Positions 24,679 to 35,782 of a DNA stretch of 64,000 nt are shown piece after piece. Both the position numbers and the translations under genes were made by a program. Below the pieces are notes generated by a model, which had not been told where the DNA came from, ran no database searches, and worked only from the letters and a program-made list of their open reading frames with translations. Within the stretch, counting starts at the first letter, position 1. Each line of letters starts with the position of its first letter. Origin of the DNA: Podospora pseudoanserina (taxonomy: Eukaryota > Ascomycota > Sordariomycetes > Sordariales > Podosporaceae); NCBI RefSeq assembly GCF_035222485.1, contig NC_085925.1, positions 3,534,001 to 3,598,000 on the forward strand. The letters are read 5' to 3'.

Positions 24679-25151
24679 TGTGCTTGGTAGAATGTTTGCA
24701 TGGGTTGGCGAGATGGTGGTGATTGGTGTGAGAGAGGAATTTGGGAGGTTTGACGGATCGGGTTGGGGAGAGGGGTGTTTATGAAGACTTCTAAAAGACT
24801 TCAAAATTGGATTTGTTCGACAAGCTGAGAGTCGAAGGCTGAAGATGAAGATCGGTGATGAGTCACTAGGGTGAGGGATGAGGCACGCTGATAGGTCAGA
24901 GCCTCAGCCCTGATATGAGGCTGGTTTGAATGTCTTGTCCATCTGGGAACGTCAGGCGATACGACGACATCAATCCAAACAGCCACCGAGAGAGATGATG
25001 TTCAATCCTTCATAGTGCAGGTCAAGCTTTATTTTCATGTTCTAGTCTTTCTTATAGCCACAACTATTCGTCTGGGCCGCTACCTACCTAGGTACCTTCT
25101 ATCGATTAAGCCTGTCTAGCGTATATCGCTGCGAATATGATAGTTCACTGT
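24679..25151. other. Intergenic region with CCTAGG palindrome
   Basis: Upstream region of the DUF4291 gene and 3' flank of the 940-residue gene. It contains TACCTACCTAGGTACCTT at about 25,081-25,098, a motif seen again elsewhere in the window. Confidence 0.4.
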
Positions 25152-27974
25152 CTATGCAAGACCCTCGGCGCTTTCAATTGCCTGTACCGCTGGACGACCG
25201 CGTAAGGCCAACGGAGTTGTTTTAGCAGGACTCTTGACCCTATTCACGATAAAGTATTGCTCGTCCTCTCCACTAAAGCTGGGGCGAGCTCGTTCTGCCT
25301 CCCGGATTGACTTGGCGTGTTCTATACCACATTCCAAACAGCTTTGTCCTGAAGCAACAAGAGGAATGCCGGACGACAGTGCCATTGCCGCATTGAATTT
25401 GAAAGCGGAATCCAAAACGTGAGACGTACGGATGAGAAATGGCGACTCCAGCTTCAATCGCTTCCGGGGCGGTGATATTGAAGAAGAAGGCTCGAGCCGA
25501 TCACCACTCATGTCCATGTCCGAGTTCTCAGCATCTGAAACAAAATCGGAGTCTTCGTCCGAGCAGGAATCCACCGTTTCACCCTCATCGCTGATGTTGT
25601 CCGTGTCTGTGTCGTAATTCGGCTCTCCCCAGCGTCCGAGTAGTTCCCCGAAGCCATGTACCTCGACGGAAGTCCCCCAAGGCACCAGCGCTTTGCCGGC
25701 GGGTGGATGAGCGCAAGCAGGAATCTCGACCGAGCGATACAACTGTCGGAGTGTATTGCTAGGGTCAATCATTCGCGAGTGTTCCTCAGACGCGACCCTC
25801 AACAGAAGCATTTTTTTGACCTCGTTCACCGGCACAAGAATCCAATCCCATTTCTCCTCAGATTTGTCCGCCGCTAAGGACAACGCAGCTCCTGCTTCAT
25901 ACACCTCGGGCGGCAGCCGCGAGTTAAATTCGGACACGTCTTCAGTCCTCGGTGCTTCAAAAACACACATGTCACCCGCCATCCTCCTGAAAACATGCTG
26001 GCCGTCAACCTCCCCGCTGTCCAGCGCAAGCTGGCCCTGCACGACCTCGAACCGGAAAGACCGCCTACAACTCAGGGGCTCGGAGATATCCAGCCACGGA
26101 GCGATGACGGCAAGAGAGCCATACTGAACAGCAACGATGCTCGGTGTATCGGCAACAAACCATGGGCCACGGGAGTTCTTCTCCTGCCCCCGGAGGAGGT
26201 CCTGGGAGCTAACGCCAAGAAAGACACGCAGCGCTGTGTCAAACATAGTAGACCACTGGATGGTACCTCGCGACGTATTGGTAAGAGTGTCAGAACCCCT
26301 TCGGGTGATGGCATTCCTCAAAATTTCCCAGCCACCGAGGTCCCCCCGGAGATTATCTCCCAGTGATGTGGCTCCGCAGGCATCAGGTGCCCCAAACGCA
26401 TCCGCGATGCCATGGGAAAAGTAGAACATGACCTCACTAACGGCCATGTATGCCAAGCAGTTCTCGTCGTAACGAAGATGTTTGCTTTCATCACTAGGCC
26501 GTTTGAATGACCTTTCCGCGCAACAATATGGGCATTCACACAGCTTCGCAAGATCGTCAACCAGGTCTCGTAGGATGGGAAAAAACACGAGAATATCGTT
26601 GATCAGATCCTCAGTCTTCTGATCCGATGAACCCCACAACTTTTGGGGGTCAGTCGAGTCATTCTCTTCGACATCTTTTGCTGAGAAGACGACAGAATGC
26701 TGTTTCGGCTGGTCGCTGCACATGTTAAGAAGCGAAGGACTCCGGCCGAGCAAATCTCCGACTTTCAGGGCGTGAGAGTTGTTCTTTGTGGCGCTGAATA
26801 GCTCAAGGCTGAATGAAGGGCATCTAAAGCGAGGAATGTGGTCTTTCACGACCGGCAGCCCCAAAAACCATGTCAAAAGTTCTCGCGCGGCGACCCAGGT
26901 AACGTTCTTGATTTTTTTCTCTTGTTTCGGGTAACGATGCGGCCACTCGTAAAGAGGTTGGCGAACAAAGACTCCTCCGCGGGGGGATGCAAAGCTGGAA
27001 TAGTCGTTTTTGAATAATAGATGTAGGCTGCCTGCGATGCTCTCAAACACGCGGATGCTGTGGTCGCGAGGGTCCTTCTCGTCTCGATCTCTCTCGAAGA
27101 ACGAGCACTTTTTTGGTTCCTCCGCGCAAAATACGGCCACACGACATTCCACAGTTCCCTCCTCCGGACCCAGTACACGATCATAGACGATCCTGCCACT
27201 GACAACAACACGGAGGCGTCCTGCATAGTGCCACGACAACCATAAAACAAGGTTGGTCAAGATATGCTTGCTCTGAATGATAATTTCCCGTGAAGACAAC
27301 CGGGAGATCTTGGAAAGAAGGATAGCAAGCTGATACTCGTCGAGGTCATGGCCCTCGGTACAAGCCCAGTCAAATTCGTCGGGGAGACGTGGGCATTCAT
27401 TATCGTTGCCGAGCAGCCCTGCGTTACCAACGTGAAGCCACGTGGATTCGACCACCTTACTGACGACGGGGTCTAATCGAAGCTTCTCCGGCATCGAGTT
27501 GATCTTGTATTGCCTAGGCGGCACCTCACCGGCCTTTTGTGCGCTGAGGATCAGAAAGAAAGAGAGGAAAGACTTGATATAGCGTTGGTCGTGGTACCGG
27601 AATAGGCAGCAGATGGTGGACGAGATCCACTGCTGCAAAGGATCGCTGGCGAGGTATTTTCCCATAGATCCGAACGGCTGCACACCAAAGGGCACTACCG
27701 TCGATTGCCGACGGGTCGTAGTAACCGCACTGAAGAATCTCAGAACCCTCTCATCGCGGTTGGGCATCGCCAGCGCCTGGGTTTTAGCAAGAAAGAAACG
27801 AAGTTCATCTTCCTCAACACCCTCTCTCCCTAGCCAACGGCCCAGCTCCCGGGCAATCAATGCCACGGTTCCTGTTCCTTCGGTCAGTCTGCCAAGTACA
27901 GCGAGGAGATCAATAGTGCGAGTGGAAAGATCCATCGCCTTCGCGACTAACTCCATGTTGTTTGAATTCGACAT
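25152..27974 (-). CDS. Large fungal protein of unknown function
   Basis: A single uninterrupted frame of 940 residues; I do not recognise a named domain. The N-terminus (MELVAKAMDLSTRTIDLLAVLGRL) is helical and hydrophobic-patterned. Visible features are a Cys cluster LCECPYCCAE near residue 490, a second Cys pair (SCLECGIEH) near 890, an acidic Asp/Ser-rich stretch around 800-850 and a basic PPRKRLKLE segment just after it, which could be a nuclear localisation signal. There is no signal peptide or clear membrane span. The upstream ATG (MSNSNN) is followed by a second in-frame ATG six codons on. Its intact state is notable because the genes on both sides in this block are broken. It may be a lineage-restricted fungal family, but this is inference. 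Confidence 0.72.
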   Translation of the reverse strand: MSNSNNMELVAKAMDLSTRTIDLLAVLGRLTEGTGTVALIARELGRWLGREGVEEDELRFFLAKTQALAMPNRDERVLRFFSAVTTTRRQSTVVPFGVQPFGSMGKYLASDPLQQWISSTICCLFRYHDQRYIKSFLSFFLILSAQKAGEVPPRQYKINSMPEKLRLDPVVSKVVESTWLHVGNAGLLGNDNECPRLPDEFDWACTEGHDLDEYQLAILLSKISRLSSREIIIQSKHILTNLVLWLSWHYAGRLRVVVSGRIVYDRVLGPEEGTVECRVAVFCAEEPKKCSFFERDRDEKDPRDHSIRVFESIAGSLHLLFKNDYSSFASPRGGVFVRQPLYEWPHRYPKQEKKIKNVTWVAARELLTWFLGLPVVKDHIPRFRCPSFSLELFSATKNNSHALKVGDLLGRSPSLLNMCSDQPKQHSVVFSAKDVEENDSTDPQKLWGSSDQKTEDLINDILVFFPILRDLVDDLAKLCECPYCCAERSFKRPSDESKHLRYDENCLAYMAVSEVMFYFSHGIADAFGAPDACGATSLGDNLRGDLGGWEILRNAITRRGSDTLTNTSRGTIQWSTMFDTALRVFLGVSSQDLLRGQEKNSRGPWFVADTPSIVAVQYGSLAVIAPWLDISEPLSCRRSFRFEVVQGQLALDSGEVDGQHVFRRMAGDMCVFEAPRTEDVSEFNSRLPPEVYEAGAALSLAADKSEEKWDWILVPVNEVKKMLLLRVASEEHSRMIDPSNTLRQLYRSVEIPACAHPPAGKALVPWGTSVEVHGFGELLGRWGEPNYDTDTDNISDEGETVDSCSDEDSDFVSDAENSDMDMSGDRLEPSSSISPPRKRLKLESPFLIRTSHVLDSAFKFNAAMALSSGIPLVASGQSCLECGIEHAKSIREAERARPSFSGEDEQYFIVNRVKSPAKTTPLALRGRPAVQAIESAEGLA

Positions 27975-28770
27975 GGTGGAAGCTTATGGGCAGATAGCGT
28001 GTGTTGAATGTAAGAGGTGAGCTCTTTTTGCTGGTATCGGGGAGTTCAGGTCAGGGGGGGGGAAGGGAGGGGGAAAGGAGCAATCGGGCGATAATGGGAG
28101 AAAGAGAGGGGGGCAGAGGCAAAAAGAGAAATGGAGGAGAACGACCGGTGAGCGCAGAATGCAGTCTTAGCGATGCCGTTAGGCATTCTTGGGCCATGCC
28201 ATGCAATATTGGCTGTGTGCTTGATAGCCTGCATGAGAATGTGCGCTGGCAGATGAATTGAAGTTGCACAAATGCCTGATAGGTTAGGTTCAAGAGCAGG
28301 CTGGAAAGATCAAGCCAACATTATAGCTACTTACACATGAGCTGGGCAGCCACAGCCAGACGTTAAAGCGGCAGGATATCACGTGGTGTAAACACCGTCA
28401 AAATTGACATCTCAAAGCCAAGCTATAAGCTACACGCCGGTGGCTTAAAGAATCACGTAGGTAAGAATGTCCAAGCTGAACTACCCGGAAGTCTGCGCAA
28501 CAAACAGTCAGAAACCTGAGAAGCAGTTTCACAAATGTGATATCGCAAGTCTTGTGCCTGAGCTCTATTAAGCCCAATGGTCACTGTGCTCGGACTATTC
28601 CAAGTCCCTTCCAGGTTTATAAGAATTAACTTGAGTAATTGCTTCTCAAAGCTTACACCTATTTATCTACATAGATACCTAGGTAAGGTAGTTGCATAAC
28701 AATGACTAGCTACGTGTTGCCTCGCTAGCATCACCAAGTTCACCTCCTATTCCCATTCTTTCCGAAGCCT
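27975..28770. other. Intergenic region
   Basis: Upstream region of the 940-residue gene and 3' flank of the next remnant. A G/A-rich stretch lies at 28,050-28,140, and a TACCTAGGTA palindrome at about 28,677-28,686. No gene is seen. Confidence 0.4.
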
Positions 28771-29497
28771 TCAGTCGCCAAAATACCGATAGCTCTTATG
28801 ATCTTGTTCTTCTTGAATTCGACAAGTTCGCTCTTGTTGAGGCGGGCCCATGTGGAACAGGGCACATTGACTGGCGTCTCGACTGCCGACGAAGGCTTCT
28901 CCGGTAATAATCCTCAACCAAAACAGCTTCTGTACCATTTCCGGCTGCATGCCACGACCAGCCCACATCAGAACCCCAGTGCCCTTGTCAGAGCGTGGGA
29001 ACCAAATCGTTGCTGCCCCAATATCGTAGCAAAAGTCGTCGAATGGCTGAGGCATAGACTCCCGATGAGCCAGATATCTCTCCCAGTCCACCTTCCTGTC
29101 AGCTATTCCCTTTGAGCTGCGTTTGCAAAAGTTTGAAAATGTCACCGTATTCGTCGTTGAATCGATTCCATCTTCTATCCCAGTACGAGAGGATTGATTG
29201 CTTGACGTGGTCGTCGAGAGCGCGCGAGTTTATTTTGGCAACTCCTGGGCTGGCCATTGTGCAATCGATAGCTTTTCCCCAGTCGTCTTGTACAGCATAC
29301 ATTAGGAACCATAGATTGATGTGTCGGCGGCAGGGAGGTGGTGACTTTGGTTGTTGCAGCGATTCAGGGGCGCCGTTACACGGTCTTGAGCTCTTTGTGC
29401 AAGGGGATACGACTTTCATGTGCTTACGTTTGTAGTCTTTGCAGGTGGTAAACCGCTGTATTGTACCGATAGACAGGTATTTGACTGCGCGGCACAT
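28771..29497 (-). pseudogene. Unknown paralogue A, frame broken
   Basis: Two overlapping frames together look like one protein: the first (from 29497, MCRAVKYLSIGTIQ to GDIFKLLQTQLKG) and the second (ADRKVDWERYLAH to the stop at 28771). They meet at about 29,105, where the frame shifts by one base. A 43-bp intron (weak donor GTGACA, acceptor AATAG) could also join them, but it would be very short. The family is unknown to me. It shares the pattern VKxxIxSYxDRR and QPxxVQxLFW with the remnant at 30202-30825, so the two are old duplicates. No signal peptide or membrane span is seen. Confidence 0.5.
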
Positions 29498-30201
29498 GAC
29501 GAAATCGAAGATAGATGTTTCGCGCTTGGTAGAAAACTGGAGGTTTTGTGGTCAGAAATGATTAGAATAGAGTATGGTTGCTGAATGGGTAATAGTTGTC
29601 TGCAATGGCCAAGAGGGCCTTATGTGTAGGAGTGTGTAGGTATTCTCGTTCTGCAGTTTTTGTCATTAGTTTCTTGACTTCGAAACATGGATAGATGCGA
29701 TGTGCTACCGCGTGAAATGATGCCAGGTCATTTCAGTACTTCATGATACGTTAAAGTTTTGACATGTCCTTGCGAGATCAGTTGAAACTGGCAGACCTCT
29801 GCCTCCTTTCATCCTATGTGAGTGGCTCAACTTCCGTGGGTCCCATGCATCCGCCTATCTGGGAGCTCGTTATAAACCCAATGTTGCTTAGTTCCCTCAT
29901 CGAGGCATAATTTGGGAAGCAAGACTATTGAAAAAGGCAATACAGGCTCAATTAACGGTGATGCTAAACCCTGAACTCTGGTGCATTTCTGTCTCCAGGA
30001 TACAAAATAATGTTAAGCTTAACCATGACACAAGGAAAATGCCAAAACCAACAGCACCACCCGCAAGATTCAATTCACTTCAGCGCGCTTTAGTCGAAAA
30101 CAGAACGAAAATCAACCATTCTAGTTCTCATATTGACACCATAGCCCGAAGTCGTTGGTGACACTTTCTCGCAGGAGCTCAACGTGGCTGGAGTGTGGAA
30201 G
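29498..30201. other. Intergenic region
   Basis: About 700 bases between the two paralogous remnants, AT-richer than the conserved blocks. No gene is seen. Confidence 0.35.
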
Positions 30202-30825
30202 CTATATCTCTGTGTCTTGGGTAACGCCCTCAAACCAAAATAGGCATTGCACCTCTTGGGGTTGCCCGTCCTTCCACTTCCATAGTTGAACACCTCGGCT
30301 GCTGTCGGCGAAGAGCTGTCCTGCCCTTTTCATATCTCTGCAAAATGAAACCCACTGGCTGGTATCAGGTGGGGCATAAGGGGCTTGGGTTGTATAATCG
30401 TAGCCAGGTGCCCCTTCACGATAAAGACTAGGGTAAGTTGTCCTGTGATGATAAATGCTGTTGGTATGGCCCAAAAATCTCCCAAATCGTCGATCCTAGT
30501 AGCTCATGATGGCGTCTTTGACCAGAAGTTCGTAGCTTGGTAGTTCAATCTTCTTCAGGTCGTTGACCATCGTGTTTTCAAGGACGTCGTTCCAGGCCTG
30601 CTGCACTTGATTGATGTATTTGTCGAGATGGTAAGAACACGGGAGCGGAATGACAACCGTGTAACTTGAGCGGAACCGACATGAATGGAAGCCGCATGGC
30701 TGTGCAATAACCTCAAAGGAACAGGTTTCTGTTTCACAGTTGTGGACTGTGACTGGCTGAGCGGAGTGGCAAGAATCAGGGTCCTGGATTGTGCCTCTAT
30801 AATCGAACCAATCTACCACGCACAT
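30202..30825 (-). pseudogene. Unknown paralogue B, internal stop
   Basis: From 30825 the frame begins MCVVDWFDYRGTIQ and reads to LLVKDAIMSY, then meets TAG at about 30,496-30,498. The same frame then continues DRRFGRFLGHTNS to the end at 30202. In paralogue A the aligned segment reads SILSYWDRRW, so the stop sits where Trp (TGG) would be expected. On the plus strand this change is CCA to CTA, a C-to-T change before A, the favoured context of repeat-induced point mutation in ascomycetes. A run of Cys residues (C.SAQPVTVHNCETETC) marks the N-terminal half. The function is unknown. Confidence 0.55.
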
Positions 30826-32511
30826 GTTGAACTGATATCTGATAGACCAAAGGCGCGAGATGACGAGGTGGGTAGGTTTGATAGACTCAAAACTCTTCCT
30901 TTGTTGATCGTTGCAATGATAATGGGAAAGGATGTAGCTTCATGGAGATCCTCGAGGAGACTCAATTGGGCGCGAAAATACCCAAACGGCCCAGGCCTGA
31001 ACTCACTACTCCCGGCTCACCGAGGAAAGGGCTACTTAGAGGCGGGGTGTGCCAGTAGTTCCTGCCTCAACCAATCAGTGGCTCCACATCGAAGCTTTCC
31101 AGGGTAAAAGAGCCCTCTATAACCGGCTCAGAGGGAAAGAATAGCTGGTGAACTTGCTCTGCACAACTTCGACCTGGCTCAGCTACTCGCCATTTTCCAG
31201 CTTCATGATGACAGGTTACACAGGCTGGTAGTTTGATACGTAGTACAATATAAATGTTTCAGAGAAGTCTGTGTCCCAAAGTCAGCTCTCATCATACTGG
31301 GCCGGATGTTCATGTTAAAGGTGGTTGAGATGGAATAGGGGTTCAGGGGCTGCACAGCCACACTCAAGCCACACATGGGACGAGCCACAAGCTGATGCAG
31401 AAATGGCCCCACCCTCTCCAATAACACACCCCTTCTGAATGGGAATTATTCTCTCTCCAATATTGCCATGAACCCTTGCGGCCTTGCTGCAGGCACAAGT
31501 TGACACCCGACCCCCTGAAATGTTTTAATTTACGCATTGCTGGTTCGGAGGATGGTGTTGAATGGCATGGCTGCCAAGGCAGAGAGCAGCATGAAAGTGG
31601 ATGAGGTCATCGAGGCACGTTCACCAATACGACCGTGTGTTCCTGCCGGCAAGGGAACTGCCGGCAACCGGGCCAAGGCACGGCCACACTCGACATGTTG
31701 TTGCTAGGATCGAGATTTGGACCATGGAAAGCGGTTCTTGACGAATTCCCATTTGCTGCTGCCCGCGGCCGATGATGTCGTTGCCTCTGGAGCGTTGCTT
31801 TCCACTCCAACAGCTGTCAACCTGCTGGAGCCCCGTTGCACAAACCGCGTTTGCTGACCACCAAGCTTGACCTTGCACCGTGTCCTGGATCTTCACACCT
31901 CCAGGCCGTTTTGGACGCCTCCACGCCTCTAGTGTAGAGTGCCGAGAAACATGGGCAAAAGGAATGGAAAACAATGAAAGCGTAAGAGGGGTTGTTATTT
32001 TGCATTTCCTGATTCTTATTCGTATTTTTGGGCACATTAAAGTAAAGCCCACCCTCTCGTCTTCCCCATGCACCCTCCACAGACTCGAGTTGTGAGCCGC
32101 TATGCTTCCCTCTTGCTCACCATTTTCTCGCCCCATTATATCACTGGAAGAACACTTCCAGGAATAGCACACATTCGGCTTCCCGTGCTGTGACCTCATT
32201 GCTTGCGTGTGGCTGGTGGCCTTTCCTACCCTCCAAACCTGCTAGGTCAAAGTGGCAACACTGGCACCCTTCCTTATCGTTTTGGGCCAGAGGTCGGCGG
32301 CGATCGTCATCAGTGGCTTTGCAGCAGGACGCAGGAAGACGCAACACGACACTGCAGGACGGCTGCTGTCACCATGGCCGTCGGCCAACTACCGAAGAGC
32401 TCTTCGGACCCTGAAATATCCTCAACCCGCCCCGCCAGGCCCAAGTTCCACCACAGATGCACCAATGATCGAATTCGCGAAGGCTCAGGAACGCCGCCGT
32501 TATTCTTCTCC
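30826..32511. other. Gene-poor stretch upstream of the kelch gene
   Basis: About 1.7 kb without a supportable gene. Open frames on the minus strand at 31.6-32.2 kb have no recognisable domain. The right part must hold the promoter of the kelch gene, and in-frame ATGs at 32203 and 32374 could extend that gene's N-terminus. Confidence 0.35.
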
Positions 32512-35331
32512 ATGACCGGAAAGATTCGAAAAGATCGCAAGTCGGTGTTTAGGGAGGTTGGCTTGGACACGGAGGAGCCCAGCGGTCCCTATTTCAGCGA
32601 GCACGAGTTTGGAGAAATCACGGGACTCGCCTCACCAACAAGCACACATCGACCAGACACCGCGCAGGGAAATACGAGTGACGATGGGAAGGACGATACT
32701 GAACAGCGGCAACCACGAGACGAGCGAGACGAAGCCGAGTCACCAACATCACCATCACAGAAGCCGTGGTACTCGAGGTTGACGCCTGGTCGACGGCCGA
32801 GAGTGAGGACAGCATCAAGTGCGCCACCTCCCAGCGTTTCTAGCTTCACGCGACTTTCCACGATTGCACTGCTTATTGCTGTGGTAATTCCTGCGTTTAG
32901 TTATTACAAGGGTGCTGAGGAGGTTGCGCCGCTTGCTGGTGCCGACGCCGGCGTGATCTACTATCGAGATATCAAGCCCGGGCCGATACTCGAGACGAGG
33001 GCTGACAGCCCAACCAAAGCGTGCAAGCGATGGGCTCATCAGAGTGAGTTGACCGGCTGCCTACTTTGTGTCACAACTTGACAACACTGACTTTTGAAAC
33101 AAGCCGCCCAGCTGAACGGGACTTTGTACATCTACGGCGGCCAGGCATCGAATACGCCCGACCAGACATATGACAATTGGAGTAAGCACCTGTCACTTAT
33201 CGCACCTTTACCTGTTCCTTGCTTACCTCTCTGCAGATAACAACCTCCTCGTCCTCGACCTGACCCGCAGCTGGGACATCACCTCTCCCTCCCTCCGCGG
33301 CCTCCCCCAGCCCTCCGGTCCCCCCGCAGTATCCCTAGGCTACCTCTGGAACGACTACAACAACCTCTACCTCTACGGCGGGCAATTCTCAGACAAACCG
33401 GTCGCAGACGTCCCTCCGCTTTCCATCTGGCGCTACTCAATCAAGTCCCAGTCCTGGGACGAGTTCAAAAACCCAAAGACAACCGCGGGGAATTATTCCA
33501 CCGACGCTGACATCCCCCTTGAGCGCGCCGCCGAAGGAGCTGGTATCTCTGTGCCTGAGTTGGGGTTGAGTTGGTATTTTGGTGGACATCTAGACAGCCA
33601 CACCACACCTGGATGGTCGATACATGTGCCGAGGCTGTACCTGAAGAGTTTGTTGGAGTTTACCCACCCGGGATATGTGAATGACGGGTTGAGGATTGAT
33701 GGGGCGGGGAGTGAGGGTGCGTTTAGGAATATTACCGAGGGAGGGTTGCAGGTGCAGGATGCCTTCTCGGAACGGGGAGATGCGGCGCTGGTGTTTGTGC
33801 CAGGCTGGGGAGAGAGGGGGATATTGATTGGTTTGGCGGGAGGGAGAGTGGGAGGGGACCTGATTGATGATTTGAGGACGCTGGATGTTTTTGACATCGA
33901 GACGTCGGAGTGGTATCATCAGGAGACGACTGGGGAGGCGCCGAGGGTGAGGGTGAATCTTTGTGCGGTCGTGGCGAGCGCGCCGGATGCGAGTAGCTTT
34001 CAGATCTATGTGTATGGTGGTCAAGATCTTGAGGTGAGGCTTCCCTTTTTCTGCAACCCGAAGAGGCAAACACTGACATCTTGCAGGAAACACAAACCCA
34101 GTACAACGACATGTACATCCTCTCCATCCCCGCCTTCACCTGGATCAAAGCCCCCTCGTTCTCCTCCTCCTCCACCGCGCCCAAAGCCCGCGCCGGCCAC
34201 ACCTGCAACCTCCGCGACGGCCAAATCATTGTTCTGGGAGGCTACACCGGCGCCTCCACCCCATGCGAATCCCCTGGCATCTGGGTCTTCAACGCCTCCT
34301 CCCTCACCTGGTCTTCCCGCTTCAACTCCCTCGATCACCCCCCGGACATCTCCCCCGAGAACTCCGTTTTAGGCGCCTCCTACGGGTACACCGTCCCCGA
34401 CCCCGTAGCAGAAGTAATCGGCGGCTCCCCCTCCGGCGGCGCAACAGTCTCCCAACCCCTAGTCGGTAAACCCACCGCCGGCCCCTTCGCCACCGGCAAA
34501 CCCCCCATCTGGACACTCCCAGGTAGCACAGCAACCGTAACCGCCTGGGGCCCCGACGCAACCTCCACCGTCCCCCCCGGCTCCGACCCCCAATCTCCCG
34601 ACAGCAACAACAGCAACAATAACAATGCCGAATCCCGAAAAGGAGGCCTCATCGCAGCAGGCGTCATCGCCGCCCTGGCCGGGCTAGCAGCCCTCTACCT
34701 AGGCTACTGCGCCTGGCTGTACCGCCGCCAGGTAAAAGCCTACCGCTCCCACCTCGCCGTCGCAAACCGCTACTCCGGTCCGGCAGGGGCCTCAACCGGC
34801 ACCTTTTCCGGCCTGGCGGCCTTCTTCGGCGGCGGGAGAAAAGGAAGCAAAAAGTCCAACAAGAGCGGCAGCAACCACGGAACGGTCGTCACGGAAAAAG
34901 AGCGGTACTACCCCTCCAATCGGATGTCTACCTCCACGACGGACTCACTTTTTGCGACTTCGTCCGGCGCAGGGGGGGTGGAGCCAAGAACAATGTTTGA
35001 CGACGACGACGGCGCCCACCACGATCTTGGGGTGCCACAGCGGCCGGGGCAGTGGTGGAGAGATCAGGAGGGTGGTCAAGGGAGTAGCCAGACTGCGGTC
35101 AATACTACTGCTTCTGGACCTTCGGGGGCGTCACCTGGTGATCATATTCCGGACGAGGAGGTTGGGATGGGCAAAAAAGTTGAACGAAGGGGGAGTACGA
35201 GCGGGGAAAGCGCCAGTTCGACGGAGCGGTTGCTCGAGGGGCAGGAGCCGAGCTTTTTCAGCGTGGTGATGAAGCCGAGGAGGGCGTTGAGGGTGGTGAA
35301 TGGGTTGGAGGGCGAGGTTACGAGCGCTTGA
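32512..35331 (+). CDS. Kelch-repeat membrane protein
   Basis: Four exons (32512-33043, 33104-33181, 33237-34033, 34087-35331) give 883 residues. A cytosolic N-terminal tail of about 110 polar residues leads to a membrane span (STIALLIAVVIPAFSYY). The outside part is a kelch-type beta-propeller: GTLYIYGGQA, NNLYLYGGQF, GILIGLAGGRVGG, QIYVYGGQDLE and GQIIVLGGYTG are the blades' glycine pairs. A Ser/Pro-rich stalk follows, then a second span (LIAAGVIAALAGLAALYLGY) and a Ser-rich cytosolic tail with acidic and basic patches. Propellers of this kind are seen in fungal surface proteins linked to polarity and cell-wall anchoring; the precise role here is not known. The start MTGKIRKDRKSVFRE is chosen as the first conserved-looking segment. 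Introns are 60, 55 and 53 bp, all GT-AG. Confidence 0.8.
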
Positions 35332-35782
35332 GTTGGGTAAAAATGACTGGGTTTCTGTCGTTACTACTTTCTTGTTGGCGAAGTTTGGATACCCCCTTTT
35401 TTTCTGGATCGGATGGGAAGCGGTCATTTATGTACACGGGAAGAGAAATGATGATGACGAGGCAACGAGAAATATATACGACTAGACTCTTCTTGATGTG
35501 AATGTAGAGCCTTCAAAGACACTGGACTTTTCAGATGCTGTGTTGTTACCAAAATGTGTGTACATTAAACCGATATATATTTCCGTGCGCCGCTTTGTCC
35601 CATATTCTGTGGCCGTATGCCTCGTTTCGGCAAGGGCAGTTGTGGTCCTAGTTAAACTCCTATGCACAGATCCCATGTTTCCCTTATTATGCATGTCCAT
35701 CCGGACTTGTGCGCATTTTCAGCGCTGGTATAATTCGTCATCAACAGCTCAAATCACTCCTCTCACCATCCCACCGAGCCCT
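35332..35782. other. Convergent intergenic region
   Basis: 3' flanks of the kelch gene and of the gene at 35783. Nothing else is recognised. Confidence 0.4.

Noticed and set aside
31621-32199. 192-codon minus-strand frame upstream of the kelch gene
   Set aside because: No recognisable domain; composition typical of chance frames in promoter DNA.
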